Assembly: GCA_002633005.1 (NCBI GenBank)
Contig: NMRA01000602.1
Location: 181,680 to 221,795, forward strand
Direction: 5' to 3'
DNA: 40,116 bases
Source: Phoronis australis
Taxonomy: Eukaryota; Phoronida; Phoronidae
Position numbers and translations under genes: made by a program. Under the pieces are notes generated by a model. The model had not been told where the DNA came from. It searched no databases and saw only the letters and a program-made list of their open reading frames with translations. Shown here one piece after another: positions 21,389-32,043 of this stretch (position 1 is the stretch's first letter; each line of letters starts with the position of its first letter).

Positions 21389-22326
21389 CTGGAGGTGGCA
21401 CTTCATCTAATGTCACCCATCCCTCCGAACGTACCCCATAGCGTGCAATTCCTGGAACTAGCAGTGATTCCCCGTGTGTTGTTGTCTCTAGCCCAGAGCC
21501 TGTAAGCATCCCTGCAGCGATGCTGAGTTTGGGAGTGAATACAGGCCCAGTTTGACACCCAGTGAAAAGGACAGTTCGTCATCCAGTGAACAGATCGGTG
21601 AACCTAAGTTTGATAACGTCATTGTGGACTTGTATCGGAGCTATTTAGAAGGTGCCCCGAGTGTGACGAGCCGGGGAGTCGCACGGCGGGATGTAAGCAG
21701 TTTGGGTACTCAAGTCACCATCGGGAGTGTGTCGCGGGACACTCTGGCAAGTGGGACAGTTCTTCCTCTTTACGTGAGACGATAATGAGTACATCTCGGT
21801 AGGCAGCAGCCGCGTGGCATGTTGACTTACTCGTAAACAAAAGCAAACGACGACCGAACTTATCCCAACCGAGGAATAACAATGACTGACTCGACTGCTC
21901 TAACAGTCAGACTGTATGAAAAGAAATTGGCGCGAAATTCTTGCCTCCCAAAACGTCACTTCCGGAGTAAACGACAAGTAATTAATTAAGTTACGAAAAG
22001 CTGTAATAAGGTTGCCTTCGCCTTTAATTCTCGTAACTAATCTTCGTCGAACATGTATGTACAAGTAAAAGAGACCAAATGAGTTTGGCGAAGATTTCCA
22101 ACTTGACGAGCGATAACTCCAAAGTATTTCAACTGAGTCACAGTTGCTAACAGACATTGAGTAGTATGACAGTCAGCTGCTTATTATGCTTATTATAACG
22201 ACTTGAGGTCATCGGTGTCTAATTTGTATTGGAATTGGAAACAATCAGAAGCTGAGAACGTCCTCGGAATAATTCGTTTACTCTCACATTGACACGGCAT
22301 TCGAATTAAACAAATATGAAACTTAC

Positions 22327-22462
22327 CAGAAATCTGAAGTTCACTGTCAAAATCCTTCATTCTTCTGTCACACTCGCTGGTTTCAAACTGTGAAAAATCT
22401 TCTAAACAGCCCAAGTGTTCTTCAACGGAAATTTCAAAATTGCGGTTTTTAATTAGAGTCAT
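22327..22462 (-). CDS. possible orphan exon, unknown protein
   Basis: The minus-strand frame from an ATG at 22462 reads MTLIKNRNFEISVEEHLGCL, then an acidic stretch with SECDRRMKDF, and ends at an excellent donor (TCTG then GTAAGTTTC) in phase 1. Composition is acidic and helix-like, with no recognised domain. An AG directly precedes the ATG. It lies just right of the THAP element. It may be a first coding exon of an unseen minus-strand gene or part of the transposon neighbourhood. The evidence is only the splice site and composition. Confidence 0.25.
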
Positions 22463-22540
22463 CTAGTGGAAAGTTTTCTTTAAAAAATAACATATCACTG
22501 TAATACATCTGTTGGTAATTTTTTAAAACAAAACTTAGTG

Positions 22541-23640
22541 TTAAATTAGTAAGCGACATCCTCTGGGCAAGACTAAAACTGCCCTCATGTGTTCAAGTCT
22601 GTATCCACCGCTCAAGCATTTTTGTTTCTGTTTCTGTTTCTGTGGTGACGTCAGAGGGTAGGCACCGTGATAGCCTGTGGCCCTCCTCCTTCCAGTACCG
22701 CACGCAATGTAAATTTGGAGATGCAACCAAGTTCGTGATGGTTACACACTCTTTGATCTTTTCCCCTGATACGAGTTTTTTCTGCATCTCTGTATTGCCA
22801 TCCTCGCTCTATGAGGCGCTTTGTTGCCCCTCACTCCTGCTGTTGTACAATCTGCCTGCAAGCTAATTAGCCTTGACGTTGAATGAGATGCCACAGTGTC
22901 CTGGTATATAAAAACTGGTGAAGAGACCATTATTAGTACTGAACGGAGGGATCCAGGATTCTTTCACATGACCAGTTTTTAGCCTGCTAATGAGGCTGAG
23001 GGAGTCTGTAACTAGAAATGATCTGTCTGTTAATGTTGTTTTCTGTGAAAGCCAGACTAGGGCGTCTTCATTTGCTTCACATTCAGCTCTAAAAAACGAG
23101 GATTTTCCAACCCGTGCTGTTGTCCCTTCGAAGAGGCGTTGACCCTCGCGAGTCCAAGCAACTGCTGCCCAAGCCGTAGTGTCACCTCTTAGTGAGCCGT
23201 CCGTTGCAACAATGATTGTGGGAGATTGTTCTTCAAACCATTCCGATACAGTTGCTTGATTGATACAGTCAGCTCTTTCCCGCCAATGACGGCCTGCAAT
23301 CTCCATGGTGTTGATGACAATGTTTGTGGCTTTGGACCACACTATGCTGTTGATGTTCTCAACTGGACAAAATCTCTAGCTCCGATAACCCATGATTGAA
23401 CAGTTTTCAGCCTCTTTGCAGTGTGCTCATCACTATGCTCTCTCAGGTCCAGGTACAGAGGATGAAAGCTGGTTGTAGCTGCTTTTTGAAATGCTTGGGC
23501 TGCTACTGTCTTCTGTTTAGTGCGGATGCTATTGATACCTAACCAGTATTGGAGGCTATCTATCGGAGTGGGTGTAGCTGCACTGGCTACTATCTTCATG
23601 GCCTGGTTTGGAATACAATACCCTCATCCTCAGATACACT
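22541..23640 (-). mobile_element. LINE fragment with RNase H domain
   Basis: On the minus strand, the frame 23599-23342 (SLQYWLGINSIRTKQ, WVIGARDF) is the linker that follows a LINE RT. It leads, with a frame change at 23342, into an RNase H domain (23342-22863). A further frame (22787-22593) holds the C-terminal tail, and a CAGAAA repeat at about 22621-22642 lies near the 3' end. RT core and endonuclease are absent, so this is a 5'-truncated copy. LINEs with a C-terminal RNase H belong to the I-like group; the exact clade is not resolvable here. GC is higher than in the flanks. Confidence 0.75.
22863..23342 (-). pseudogene. RNase H domain of LINE
   Basis: The 159-residue frame contains the four expected blocks: VATDGSLRGDTTAWAAVAW (first Asp at ATDGS), FRAECEANEDALVWLS (Glu in AECEA), LVTDSLSLISRL (Asp in TDS) and YIPGHCGISFNVKAN (His in GHCGI). 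The last block ends NVKAN where active enzymes have N-x-x-A-D, so the final catalytic Asp is Asn, pointing to inactivity. This module degrades the RNA strand of the RNA-DNA hybrid during LINE integration. Confidence 0.8.
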
Positions 23641-24649
23641 TATGTGAAGCTGAACAAACAAAACACATTATTTGGGAGTTGCAGTTAAAACATGACTTCA
23701 ACACGAAGGGGAATGATGTTTTCAGCAACATGCCTGTTGTTGTCAGCAAAGCGGCAAACTGGTAGTGTTCTTCAAAGAGCCAATGACTATTTTAATGGAG
23801 ATTTAAGTCAGTATACTTTTCAGCATTTCTCGTGGCATATTTTAATGATACTTGAGAAATGTATTTTGTTACAGGTTTTCAGTTTTGTTACCTATGAAAA
23901 TTGCGTGTTTACTGATGAAACTTAACAAGAGGGGCTTTATAACACAAAAGTTATGTAGAAACCGGCTCTATTACGAAACGAGAGCGTTTCTGGCCTTGAA
24001 TTCAAGAAGAGAAGAAACATCAATTGGCACCTAAGACCATTCCTCTATACACAGCTCAGTACTCTAATCATGTTGTCACTGTTGTTTGTGTCGTGTTGTT
24101 TGTTGCTGGTGCAGCGGTGATGCACAATATGATAACCCGTTAAAACATTACAATCGTACAAAATGCCAGTCTGAGCAGCACATGGATAACATTGGTCAAT
24201 ACATTCCATATGATACATATGAAACCTCACTGTTCTAACTGCTTTCAGACCAATTAAGTTTAGTTCCTGCGTTAACTTGTCGATGTTGATGCTAGAAGCC
24301 TGATAACAGTCGACAAGGAAAAAATGGTTTTTGAAGCACTTGTTAGGCCCTGTCTCCTGTCCACTGACGGATTTGTGTTTTTCATAAAGTGAGTCTCGAA
24401 GGGCCTAGTGGCATATTCAAATTCCAAGATGGGATTTGTCTCGAGTTGCCAAAGGGTCAAACCGTACAGAGTTATGGGTGAAATTCGTTTGTTTTGATCA
24501 CGCAGATTTTAAGACAATAAAAAATAAAAGAAAAAATGTGTACACCTCATACTTACGAACAGGTCTAATAAAGAATCAGAGAATAGGTTTTGTTGGTTTT
24601 TATGCAAAATCATGGTGTTTTTAAAGTGTTTTAAAAGGAATCATATGGA
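23641..24649. other. intergenic sequence, no gene seen
   Basis: AT-rich sequence between two LINE fragments. The open frames are short, overlap on both strands and carry no domain. Confidence 0.45.
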
Positions 24650-26005
24650 TTTTAACCCACTCTCAAAAGAGCACCCACATGACTCCTTCCAATTGCAAAC
24701 TGACCTTAACAATCTCTTGCAAATGGAAATTTAAACCTGGAAAAAGTGTTGATCTTATATTTTCTAAGTCTAATAATACTCATTTCCAAGCAAATCCAAA
24801 GCTGGAAATACCACTCAATGGGGGAAGTTATTCCCAATAAGTTCACGCACAAACATCTTGGCTTGCTACTCGACCATAAGCTTACATTTACTCCTCATTG
24901 TCTCGAACTCGTTCACAAAGTACACAGATTAATCAATACAATTAGAATTATCTCTCGTCATCTCAACTCCATGCATCTTGAAACTCCGTTCAAGTCTTTT
25001 GTACCTCCACATGTTGATTACTGTGACATACCAATCGGCAAACGCTGGAATACTTCTTCAATTGGAAAGGCTACAACATCAAGCCATAACAGGGGCATAC
25101 AAAGGGTCCAACACAACCAAGGTTCTAAGTAGTCTCAACTGGAGCAAACTAGCAGCCTGTCCTAAACTCCACATGTCCATGTATACATACAAAGTCTTAA
25201 CCAACATAAACAATTACTCTAACATAATCCTCTTTGACTGCTACAAAAGACCAAAACAAGACAGGACTGCAGCAATGTAATATGCACACTCTTCCATTTT
25301 CCATCAGCCAAGCCTTCAGGAGATCATCGAAATTAATTGTATTGACAACTGGAATTCCTTACCACCCCAAATAAAAGAAAGCACTTCAATCGTCACTCTC
25401 AAAAATAACTTTAAAATGCATACTTGCCAGTCCAATTGACATCATTTCAACTTACTCGCTACCATAAAATAAACCTATACAGATCATGATGCGGTCTATT
25501 ACTAAACAAAGAGAAATTTAGACATAATTTTAATATTTCGCCTCTGTGTTCCTATGTAGACACCCAGACATATCCTCAAGTTTTCTTTGCTTGTGCAAGG
25601 AGCAGAGGGTACAACTTTTCCAGACACTCGAACAATACCTCAATGTATACAAAAATATTCTGAAATTCCGCAATTATACAAAATTATTTTTTTTCTATAT
25701 CGATGTCAAGAACTCAACCCAAATGAATATAAGGTTTTTATTTGAAATAGTATCAAAATTTCTTTATAACATTAAATCTCTTTGTATGAGTTGATAGAAT
25801 TGTATACTTGTGTATGAAGATGAGTTATTTACATTCGTAACTATATATCATTGTAATCTTAATATCATTTTTTAATTTATGTATTGGTTTATAATAACTG
25901 TATATAGGCTTCTTTGTATTTTTTAACCCACATCTAATGCCTCTTGGCGCTTTCTGGGTTATGTATATCCATTGCATTCTGAAGATTTCGTAATAAACAT
26001 TAAAA
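24650..26005 (+). mobile_element. LINE 3' part (RT tail and 3' UTR)
   Basis: Three shifted frames give the late RT of a CR1/L2-like LINE in order: DSFQLQTDLNNLLQ (about 24680-24725), NKFTHKHLGLLLDHKLTF (24840-24895), LERLQHQAITGAYKGSNTTK (about 25055-25125, next frame) and WNSLPPQIKESTSI (about 25350-25390), the usual final motif. The coding part ends at about 25437. The rest, to a TAATAAACATT end near 26000, is AT-rich and may be the 3' UTR. The block is 5'-truncated, missing the endonuclease and the YADD palm. It lies between the two genes, just beyond the minus-strand gene's 3' end. Confidence 0.75.
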
Positions 26006-26238
26006 AATATGCCAGCAGGATTACCGGTACTTAACTTTTGCGCAAGGGGCAGTCCAGCTTCCCAGGCAAACCGTGGTGTGTTAAGAATTGCATACTAGAA
26101 TTTATTTGTGTTGATGACGTCAGAAAGCCTCTTTATGTTGATTGGGCAAGGAAATTGTAACGGATTTAAACAGGCTGTAATAATCAGTGAAAACGGAAAA
26201 ATAAAATGCAATGACAGTTTGGTGTTAAAAAATACACG

Positions 26239-26244
26239 TTTATT
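26239..26244 (-). terminator. polyadenylation signal of minus-strand WSC gene
   Basis: AATAAA on the minus strand, 25 bases after the stop codon of the predicted terminal exon. The very short 3' UTR is unusual but possible. Confidence 0.5.
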
Positions 26245-26268
26245 AGGTGTCAAAAAGGCAAGTTGCAG

Positions 26269-26414
26269 TTAGAAGCCCGAGTAAGACGCACATTCACAGA
26301 TGTACATGTGGAAGTTAAACAGGATATTTAAAATTTGGTCATGTCGAAAAGTCAAAGGAACCAAAATTTCAGCCACACCTCTTTCTTTGATTCGCTCTAG
26401 ACAAGAATCGGAAC
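26269..26414 (-). CDS. terminal exon of minus-strand WSC gene
   Basis: With acceptor AGGTCAG the exon enters in phase 1, matching the phase-1 donor of the WSC exon at 27238. It encodes a Gly completed across the junction and then 47 residues starting SDSCLERIKERGVAEILVPL and ending ECASYSGF before TAA. A second acceptor five bases upstream (CTTTCAG) would shift the frame and stop after about six residues. Three cysteines are present; no transmembrane segment or known domain is recognised. An AATAAA follows closely. Acceptance rests on phase, splice consensus and the poly(A) signal, so confidence is moderate. Confidence 0.5.
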
Positions 26415-26539
26415 CTGACCTGAAAGTAAAACACATTGTTAAAAAGTAACGCATGCGTGAGGTATCTATTTGGATTTTCTAACATTGCATTTGTGTGTAG
26501 TAAATAAATTTTCCAATTAAAGTGAGTGATCGCGTAAGC

Positions 26540-26625
26540 GGGTGTATGTGCGTGTGCGTGTATGTGCATGTTTGGGCGTGCATGTATGTGCACGTGTACA
26601 TAAATGTATGTGCATGTGTATCACA
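26540..26625. repeat. TG/TATG-rich microsatellite
   Basis: Degenerate run of GTGTATGTGC, GTGTGCGTG and TGTATGTGCATG units in the last intron or 3' flank of the minus-strand gene. Confidence 0.7.
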
Positions 26626-27237
26626 ACGAATAAGCACACGTAAAATTAGTTAAGTCGGAATTTTTTGTGTGAGATATTTGCCTACTGCAACGCATCTTTG
26701 CACTACCTTATAACCCTTAGGCACGGGTTGACATTCATCTCCAATTTCTAGGGTAAAATGAAATACAAGTCCATTGACATCTTTGTATATTCATGGGTTT
26801 ATCCAAAGTCGATCGCTCGTCATTCTATCTGAAAAGGCTGTAAGTCATTAAGCTGCATACTTTATGGAAAATTCCACTTGTCGAGCAGCATAGTTGAAAA
26901 CTGGAAATAATCAAATTGTGGGAATTAAAAAGATTCCTACAAAGCAGGTGTGATGTTTGATTGTTAGTGAACGCACTCATTGCGTCTGATTCTGCAAATA
27001 ATCAGCCAAACATATGCCTACAGTTGGATATGCTAGGTTTCTTCATACGTTCATGATACCTGCATCAGGTCTCAAATCATGTTAGGTAGATATCAATACC
27101 CACGCTCAACGTGTACGACGTACTACACAGCTTTTTAATCGAAAATGTCGCTACTTGGAAACGGCTTTTAGATTTAGATCTCTGGGTTGTGAGATACCAT
27201 ATTAATGTATTGCGTATCTGCTTCATGTGTTACCTAC

Positions 27238-27594
27238 CTTCCAGTCCAGAATCCATGACAAACATACATCTGGCTGACCCGCAAGTCTGTTCGGGATTTC
27301 CTGCACACGCCACGTCACACCTGTAGTCATCAGTCAGCTGGACACCAGTGTTAAATCTAGTTCCACACCAGCACTCGTTCCCATTTTTGACACCTGCTAG
27401 TTTACATCCCAATTCTTTGCACCTTTGCTTGCAACGATCTCTCGTCATGGTGTGGAAGACAAAAGGACCCACTTTTTTGTAAATATATTTACCAAGTATT
27501 GATGTGTCGGAAACTTGGCTAAAAAGTGGTGTGCTTGGTAAAGCAATATCATCAAAGTAGCAACCTTCGGCGATCAAAAGGCCACGATCTCTTT
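27238..27594 (-). CDS. third WSC exon of minus-strand gene
   Basis: Exon of 357 bases (119 codons), phase 1 at both ends; acceptor TTCCAG, donor GGAAG then GTAGGT. It encodes a WSC domain from EGCYFDDIALPS to MFVMDSGLEG. The eight standard cysteines are seen (GCY, RCKQRC, ECWCG, RCDVACAG, TCGS). Two further ones, in ELGCKLAG and SARCMF, could form an extra disulfide. The gap between the first and second cysteine is long (about 40 residues). It is the counterpart of the terminal WSC exon of the plus gene by its EGCY start. It is followed by the terminal exon at 26269-26414. Confidence 0.85.
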
Positions 27595-28569
27595 CTGGAA
27601 TACAAAGTGGAACAATTCAGTTAATGCTGACAGTATATGTAAGAAATTACGTGTCTTTCAAACAAAAGTACCCATATTAAACATGGTGTAACTTCTCACA
27701 AGAACATTTTAGTTTGGATTGGCATTTGACACAGTGCCATTTTACACCGATTTCGAATGTAATATCAAATCATGCAGATGGAGGTCTCGAGCAATGCTGA
27801 CCGAGGACAAATGTGCTATTGTATACCATCACCAGGGGTCGTTCTCCCCTGATACAATTGCATGTTTTGATTCGAGATAAGAGTTATCGAGAGTGAATGC
27901 CACTTCGTGTCAGTATGGCCTTTTTATGCTGTCCTTCGACAAAATCTTAGCCTTCCATTTGTGTTACAAAAGTACCACTTGTGTTGGTCTCTTGATGAAT
28001 TCACAAGTTATAAGGTCAAAGGTCATATTTTCTGACTAGCCAAATGGATATAAACGGAAGATTATCATGACTGATTCCACTTCAAATCTGAGGTCGATAG
28101 CACAGTATAAGGCAAGCCAGTGAATCAAACACTTTTCAAAAATTAATCTAAGTGCATTATAAAATGTTTTTGTATATTATAATACCTTTATAACTAATTT
28201 AAAGATTAAGGGTATACATCAACAATCTCTTACTCGGACTTGCTAAAAGTGAAAGTCGCCATTCTTATGTTTATACCAAAGGGTAAAGTTCGCATTTCCA
28301 TTTAAGGAAATTGTGCTGCGCCTTTCTCTTGCCGTACCAAATACAGTGTAATGAGGCGCGCTTTGTTTTGAGGGAGACTTTGCGACGAGCATATTTCCTA
28401 AGTGTTCACTCTAAGTGCATCTGCGGAAATCATTGAACAGGCGTCTGTTAAGATGAGCCCATGTACAGAAAACTCTGAGATACGTTGGTTCACTTTCATT
28501 AAGTTACTTATTGACAGGCACTTACCAAAAGTGAAATTGAAGTATTTTCTAGTGTTATTTAATACCTAC
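27595..28569 (-). other. intron of minus-strand WSC gene
   Basis: Non-coding sequence bounded by donor GTAGGTATT (minus, at 28569) and acceptor TTCCAG at 27595. No further exon or element was recognised. Confidence 0.6.
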
Positions 28570-28860
28570 CGTCGCGCACTGAATGCATTACAAACATGCC
28601 ATCAGAGTCATTGCCGCAATTTTCCAACGGATTTCCACCACACGGCTCGTTACAGTCTTTTGCTTCCTCCAGTTTTCTTCTAAAGATTTTGTCACTGCAC
28701 CAACACTGATTTCCTTTTAGAGCAGCAGCATATGTTTTGCGAAAGGCCCCACAGATTGATTTACACAGTCTATGACTACCCAAAGTACCCGTATACACGA
28801 GAGTGGCCAATCCTAGAGATGTGTCCACCTTCCAACATTTATTGAGACGTGTTGAATGTT
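28570..28860 (-). CDS. second WSC exon of minus-strand gene
   Basis: Exon of 291 bases (97 codons), phase 1 at both ends; acceptor TTTTGTGCAG, donor CGACG then GTAGGT. It encodes a WSC domain beginning HSTRLNKCWKVD, with eight cysteines (KCW, LCKSIC, QCWCS, DCNEPCGG, NCGN), ending MFVMHSVRDG. The core is QCWCS, where Ser replaces the usual Gly, and the final block is NCGND rather than CGG. The start HS-x-x-L-NKCW matches the second WSC exon of the plus-strand gene (11643-11927). Confidence 0.85.
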
Positions 28861-30246
28861 CTGCACAAAACAAAAATACACAAGTCCATTTTTACGGAAT
28901 AAGTAATGTGAGGCAACTACATATTCAGGTTTGCTGCCATGTGAAGTTAAAGTATGCTGTCGATAGGCAAGGACATTGTCGGGTAGTTGCCTCTATGTCC
29001 CAGTATTACATCGGGGCTAGAAAGGGAACTTCCATCATTCATTACCAAAGAATAGGTCTTTTCATAGTGAAAATTCGATTATTCAGAGAAAAACATTATA
29101 GCTTGTTCGAGGAAACTAAAAACTTTGATGCTGTTGTAAAAATTGCCAATTGGTCCCAGAAAGCTGATAGACTCGGGTATCAAGCCTCTTCGCGTACGTA
29201 TGTGTGTATAAATGCGTGTGTGCGTGTGGGTGCGTCGCGTATGTGTTTGCAAGACTTATTGACAAACATAACTGAATGGAAACTAACTGTTTGCCCGATT
29301 ATATGTACTCCACCAGCATATTAAAAAGTTGGTGGCCTAAAACTTTTGACTTCCTCAATACATTTAGACAACTTGGTGCCGAATGAGACGTGCGAGTTAT
29401 TTTGGTTTGCGTGTGATAAGGGTTGTGAATCACCCCTAAATGGCATTCGGGATAAGCTGTTATACGATATGGTAAGGGACAAGGAACCATCCATTGTAAA
29501 TTGATAATCGACAGTGACCGACGGTTCTACCCATCTGCCCAGAAGTTACGATTTTAGCTACACAATCTCTATGTCAGCCTCTACAGACGGGCAGGTGAAC
29601 AATCAGGAACAACATTACATTGTGACGAAAAGGAAGTCTAGGTAAAACCTCTTAAATAAGTTCCAAAACTGGTGTAGTGATGTATTCATTCGCCATTAAC
29701 GGAGCCAAAATCAGTTAAACTGCTCGCTTATTCATTTGAAGTCACACATTAAAAAATCAATTCTAATTTTTAGTCTTATGCATGTAACAATAGGAGCAAT
29801 CATTTTAGAATGAGATTATTGGTTGGCCTTTAAATTGAGAGAACTATTATTTGAAATAAGAGATTGCAAAATAACGAAAATTCAGAAATTACGGCACAGT
29901 TGACAATTATGCGTGGACATTTTTGTGGTATGTAAGCACCAGTTTACTCGTCAAAAGTCCCTTCGCAAAGAAATTTCAAGTTGATGCCAATGCACTGTGG
30001 CATTTCCACAAATACTGACTCCACCAACACGAAAAGGCATTCCCCGAATTTTTTTATCAGACCAATTTTTTAATTATGTCTCCAGTCTCATTCGACACAA
30101 ATCCAAGTATTCTGAAAAGCTTAACCGAATGATTTCTTACTTCAATTTTCATTTTAGTGGTACGCCACTATATGAAATGACCGCCGAACATATCTTTTAG
30201 GAGCCGTTAATTTAAAAAACACTTGAATGACAATCAGGAAACATAC
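28861..30246 (-). other. intron of minus-strand WSC gene
   Basis: Bounded by donor GGTATGTTTCC (minus, from 30246) and acceptor TTTTGTGCAG at 28861. It contains a TG-rich run at about 29200-29245. A plus-strand open frame (28803-29324) overlaps the exon in antisense and has no domain; it is treated as chance. Confidence 0.55.
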
Positions 30247-30588
30247 CGGTGTAAAAATCAGACCACATAATTAAATTCCTCAGTGGACCTCCACATTTTT
30301 GCCTTTGGTCACCTGTGCAGCGGGCTTGGATACACTCCGAATAGTCTACCTTTCCATATTTGCCGTAGTCGTTACCACACCAACATGTGTCCCCGTTTTG
30401 AAGTGCAGCGTACATGTACCATAATTCCTTGCACGAACTTCGACACGATGCTATTGTCAACATGTTGGAACTAGTTTTCACAACATAGGATAAATCTGGA
30501 GTGTTTTGGGAATCTTTAAAGCATCCAATAGAGACAGGTGATTTTAATATTATACGGGGCCTTTCGTCGTATCGCCCACGAAAGGCGC
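30247..30588 (-). CDS. first WSC exon of minus-strand gene
   Basis: Exon of 342 bases (114 codons), phase 1 at both ends; acceptor TTATTTTCAG, donor ACACCG then GTATGT. About 23 residues (rich in Arg, starting AFRGRYDERPR) precede the WSC domain, which starts at IGCFKDSQNTP. Eight cysteines are present (GCF, SCRSSC, TCWCG, ECIQARCTG, KCGG), ending LIMWSDFYTG. The core ALQNGDTCWCGNDY and the YSEC block resemble the first WSC exon of the plus-strand gene (AGIQNGNECWCGNTY and DSEC), marking the same domain position. Here the domain is complete, while the plus copy lacks the last two cysteines. The exon 5' of it is the signal-peptide exon at 32005-32043. Confidence 0.85.
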
Positions 30589-32004
30589 CTGAAAATAAAA
30601 TGGTTTACCTTTCGAAAAGAATTAAAACATGCGTATCTTAAACAAGAACATTTCGGTTTCTCATTGAACATATCGAACTTTCAAGAATTTTGTCAACACA
30701 TCAAATATTAAGCTATGTCAATTCACAAAAAAATTAAGAAAAGGAATGTATTTGTTGTTACTTTCCAAAATTCCTTGATCAACGTTTTGCCTTTTTACTG
30801 TATACTCACAAAGTGTATGTTTATCTGTTTATTGTCTGACGGAATTTTCGACAAATGGGAGCTTGCTTGCCTCTTTGAATGAAGTTCCTGGATATGATTT
30901 AATTTTGTCGCAATCTCTGTATTTGATATCGAACTCCAACTGAAGTCCCACATCTTCCATTCTGCTTTTATGAAGACTCAACGAAAGTGTCTATTACTCT
31001 GTGTTGAAGTACAATGTGGCTTGCACTTGATGACCCCAACAGTAATGATGATTTCAGTTTGAATCCGAACATCAAATTTCTAAATTTTACTTGAAATTAC
31101 GCGATTTTGTAGCTCCAATCCCGGGGCCAATAATTACACAATCTTCAGCATAAACCATTACATACCACGGCAATGAAAAAGACACATGTTTTTACTTCAA
31201 ACAAAAGTACATATGCTGTCTAAATGATTTCGAGTGCAAACAGTAGAACACGGTCAATTATTATCTATGCATGAGCGATACACATCGCATCACCCATTGA
31301 TTTATATGCAGTTTGCAAGCAAGTCGAAATTCACAGTTCCTCTGATAAGGTCTTTTCATTTAAGTGGATGACGATACTCTTGTGCTGCTCAAGCTATGCA
31401 AATGGTTTCACTTTGAGAATTTTGCGTCTTTTTTCACGACTGGGTCAAAAATAAGTACCATCGAGCTTTTTGATTTTAATTTTAATGGATAGTAATGTTG
31501 TTGATCAAAGGGCAAATTTATTGCGTTAACGACATTACTGCAAGAAATGTAATCAAACCAATCTTTTTGTAAAGTGTGAGTAGGAAAAATCTACATGATC
31601 AAACAGTTTGAATATTTCTTAAATGTTCATGTAAATATAAACAAAGAAACAACAAAGATTTAAAATAATACGCTTCGTAACCTTTGCTATCAAAGATCAA
31701 ATTTCTTAAACGGTTTCAATATAAAGTATTTTTTACTTTTTTGATGATCAAATAGTCTGATCATTTGTACCCCAGGCTGCGACGTTCTCCAGAACAAGAA
31801 CTTCGTTGAAGCTCCAGAATAACACATGCGTCGTATTGTAACAGGTTCTTTGTTGCGCTATGATGGCTAGGCAATCTGCTGACCAACATAAAGAATCGAA
31901 TGCAAAATGAGTATGAAATTTTCATAACAAGATTCTCTAAATGCTTACCCACCCTGACTAAATAATACAGACAAATAGCCTTAAAAGTGACAAGGAGTAC
32001 ATAC
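30589..32004 (-). other. first intron of minus-strand WSC gene
   Basis: AT-rich non-coding sequence between the signal exon donor (GGTATGTACTC at 32004) and the acceptor at 30589. Nothing else was recognised. Confidence 0.5.
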
Positions 32005-32043
32005 CGTTAACTGTAAGCAAAGTGGCGATGAAGTGAATTGCTC
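32005..32043 (-). CDS. signal-peptide micro-exon of minus-strand WSC gene
   Basis: A 39-base exon with acceptor ACATTTTTCAG and donor AACG then GTATGT. In the phase-1/phase-1 reading it encodes AIHFIATLLTVN, a short hydrophobic stretch fit for the core of a secretion signal. The plus-strand gene has an equivalent exon (6206-6250). There is no in-frame ATG just upstream, so the initiator Met must come from an earlier exon, not identified. The exon is very short, so chance cannot be excluded, but phase and the twin exon support it. Confidence 0.55.

Larger units (their letters stand above)
20858..21997 (+). mobile_element. THAP-type DNA transposon remnant with long inverted arms
   Basis: Arms of about 225 bases (20858-21082 and, inverted, about 21771-21997) share long identical blocks, for example GAAGTGACGTTTTGGGAGGC and AAGAATTTCGCGCCAATTTC. 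Each arm runs from the outer AATTAATT region through a promoter-like part to an ATG and the first 14 codons of a THAP domain. The left arm reads on the plus strand and the right arm on the minus strand, so two THAP starts face inward. The left copy continues as a 118-codon frame; the right copy diverges after CTHYR. THAP domains are found in P-element-type transposases, so a P-like non-autonomous or foldback derivative is inferred. No transposase core is present and no target duplication was seen. Confidence 0.7.

Noticed and set aside
28803-29324. 173-codon plus-strand open frame
   Set aside because: Starts antisense to a well supported WSC exon, runs through a TG-rich repeat and shows no domain.
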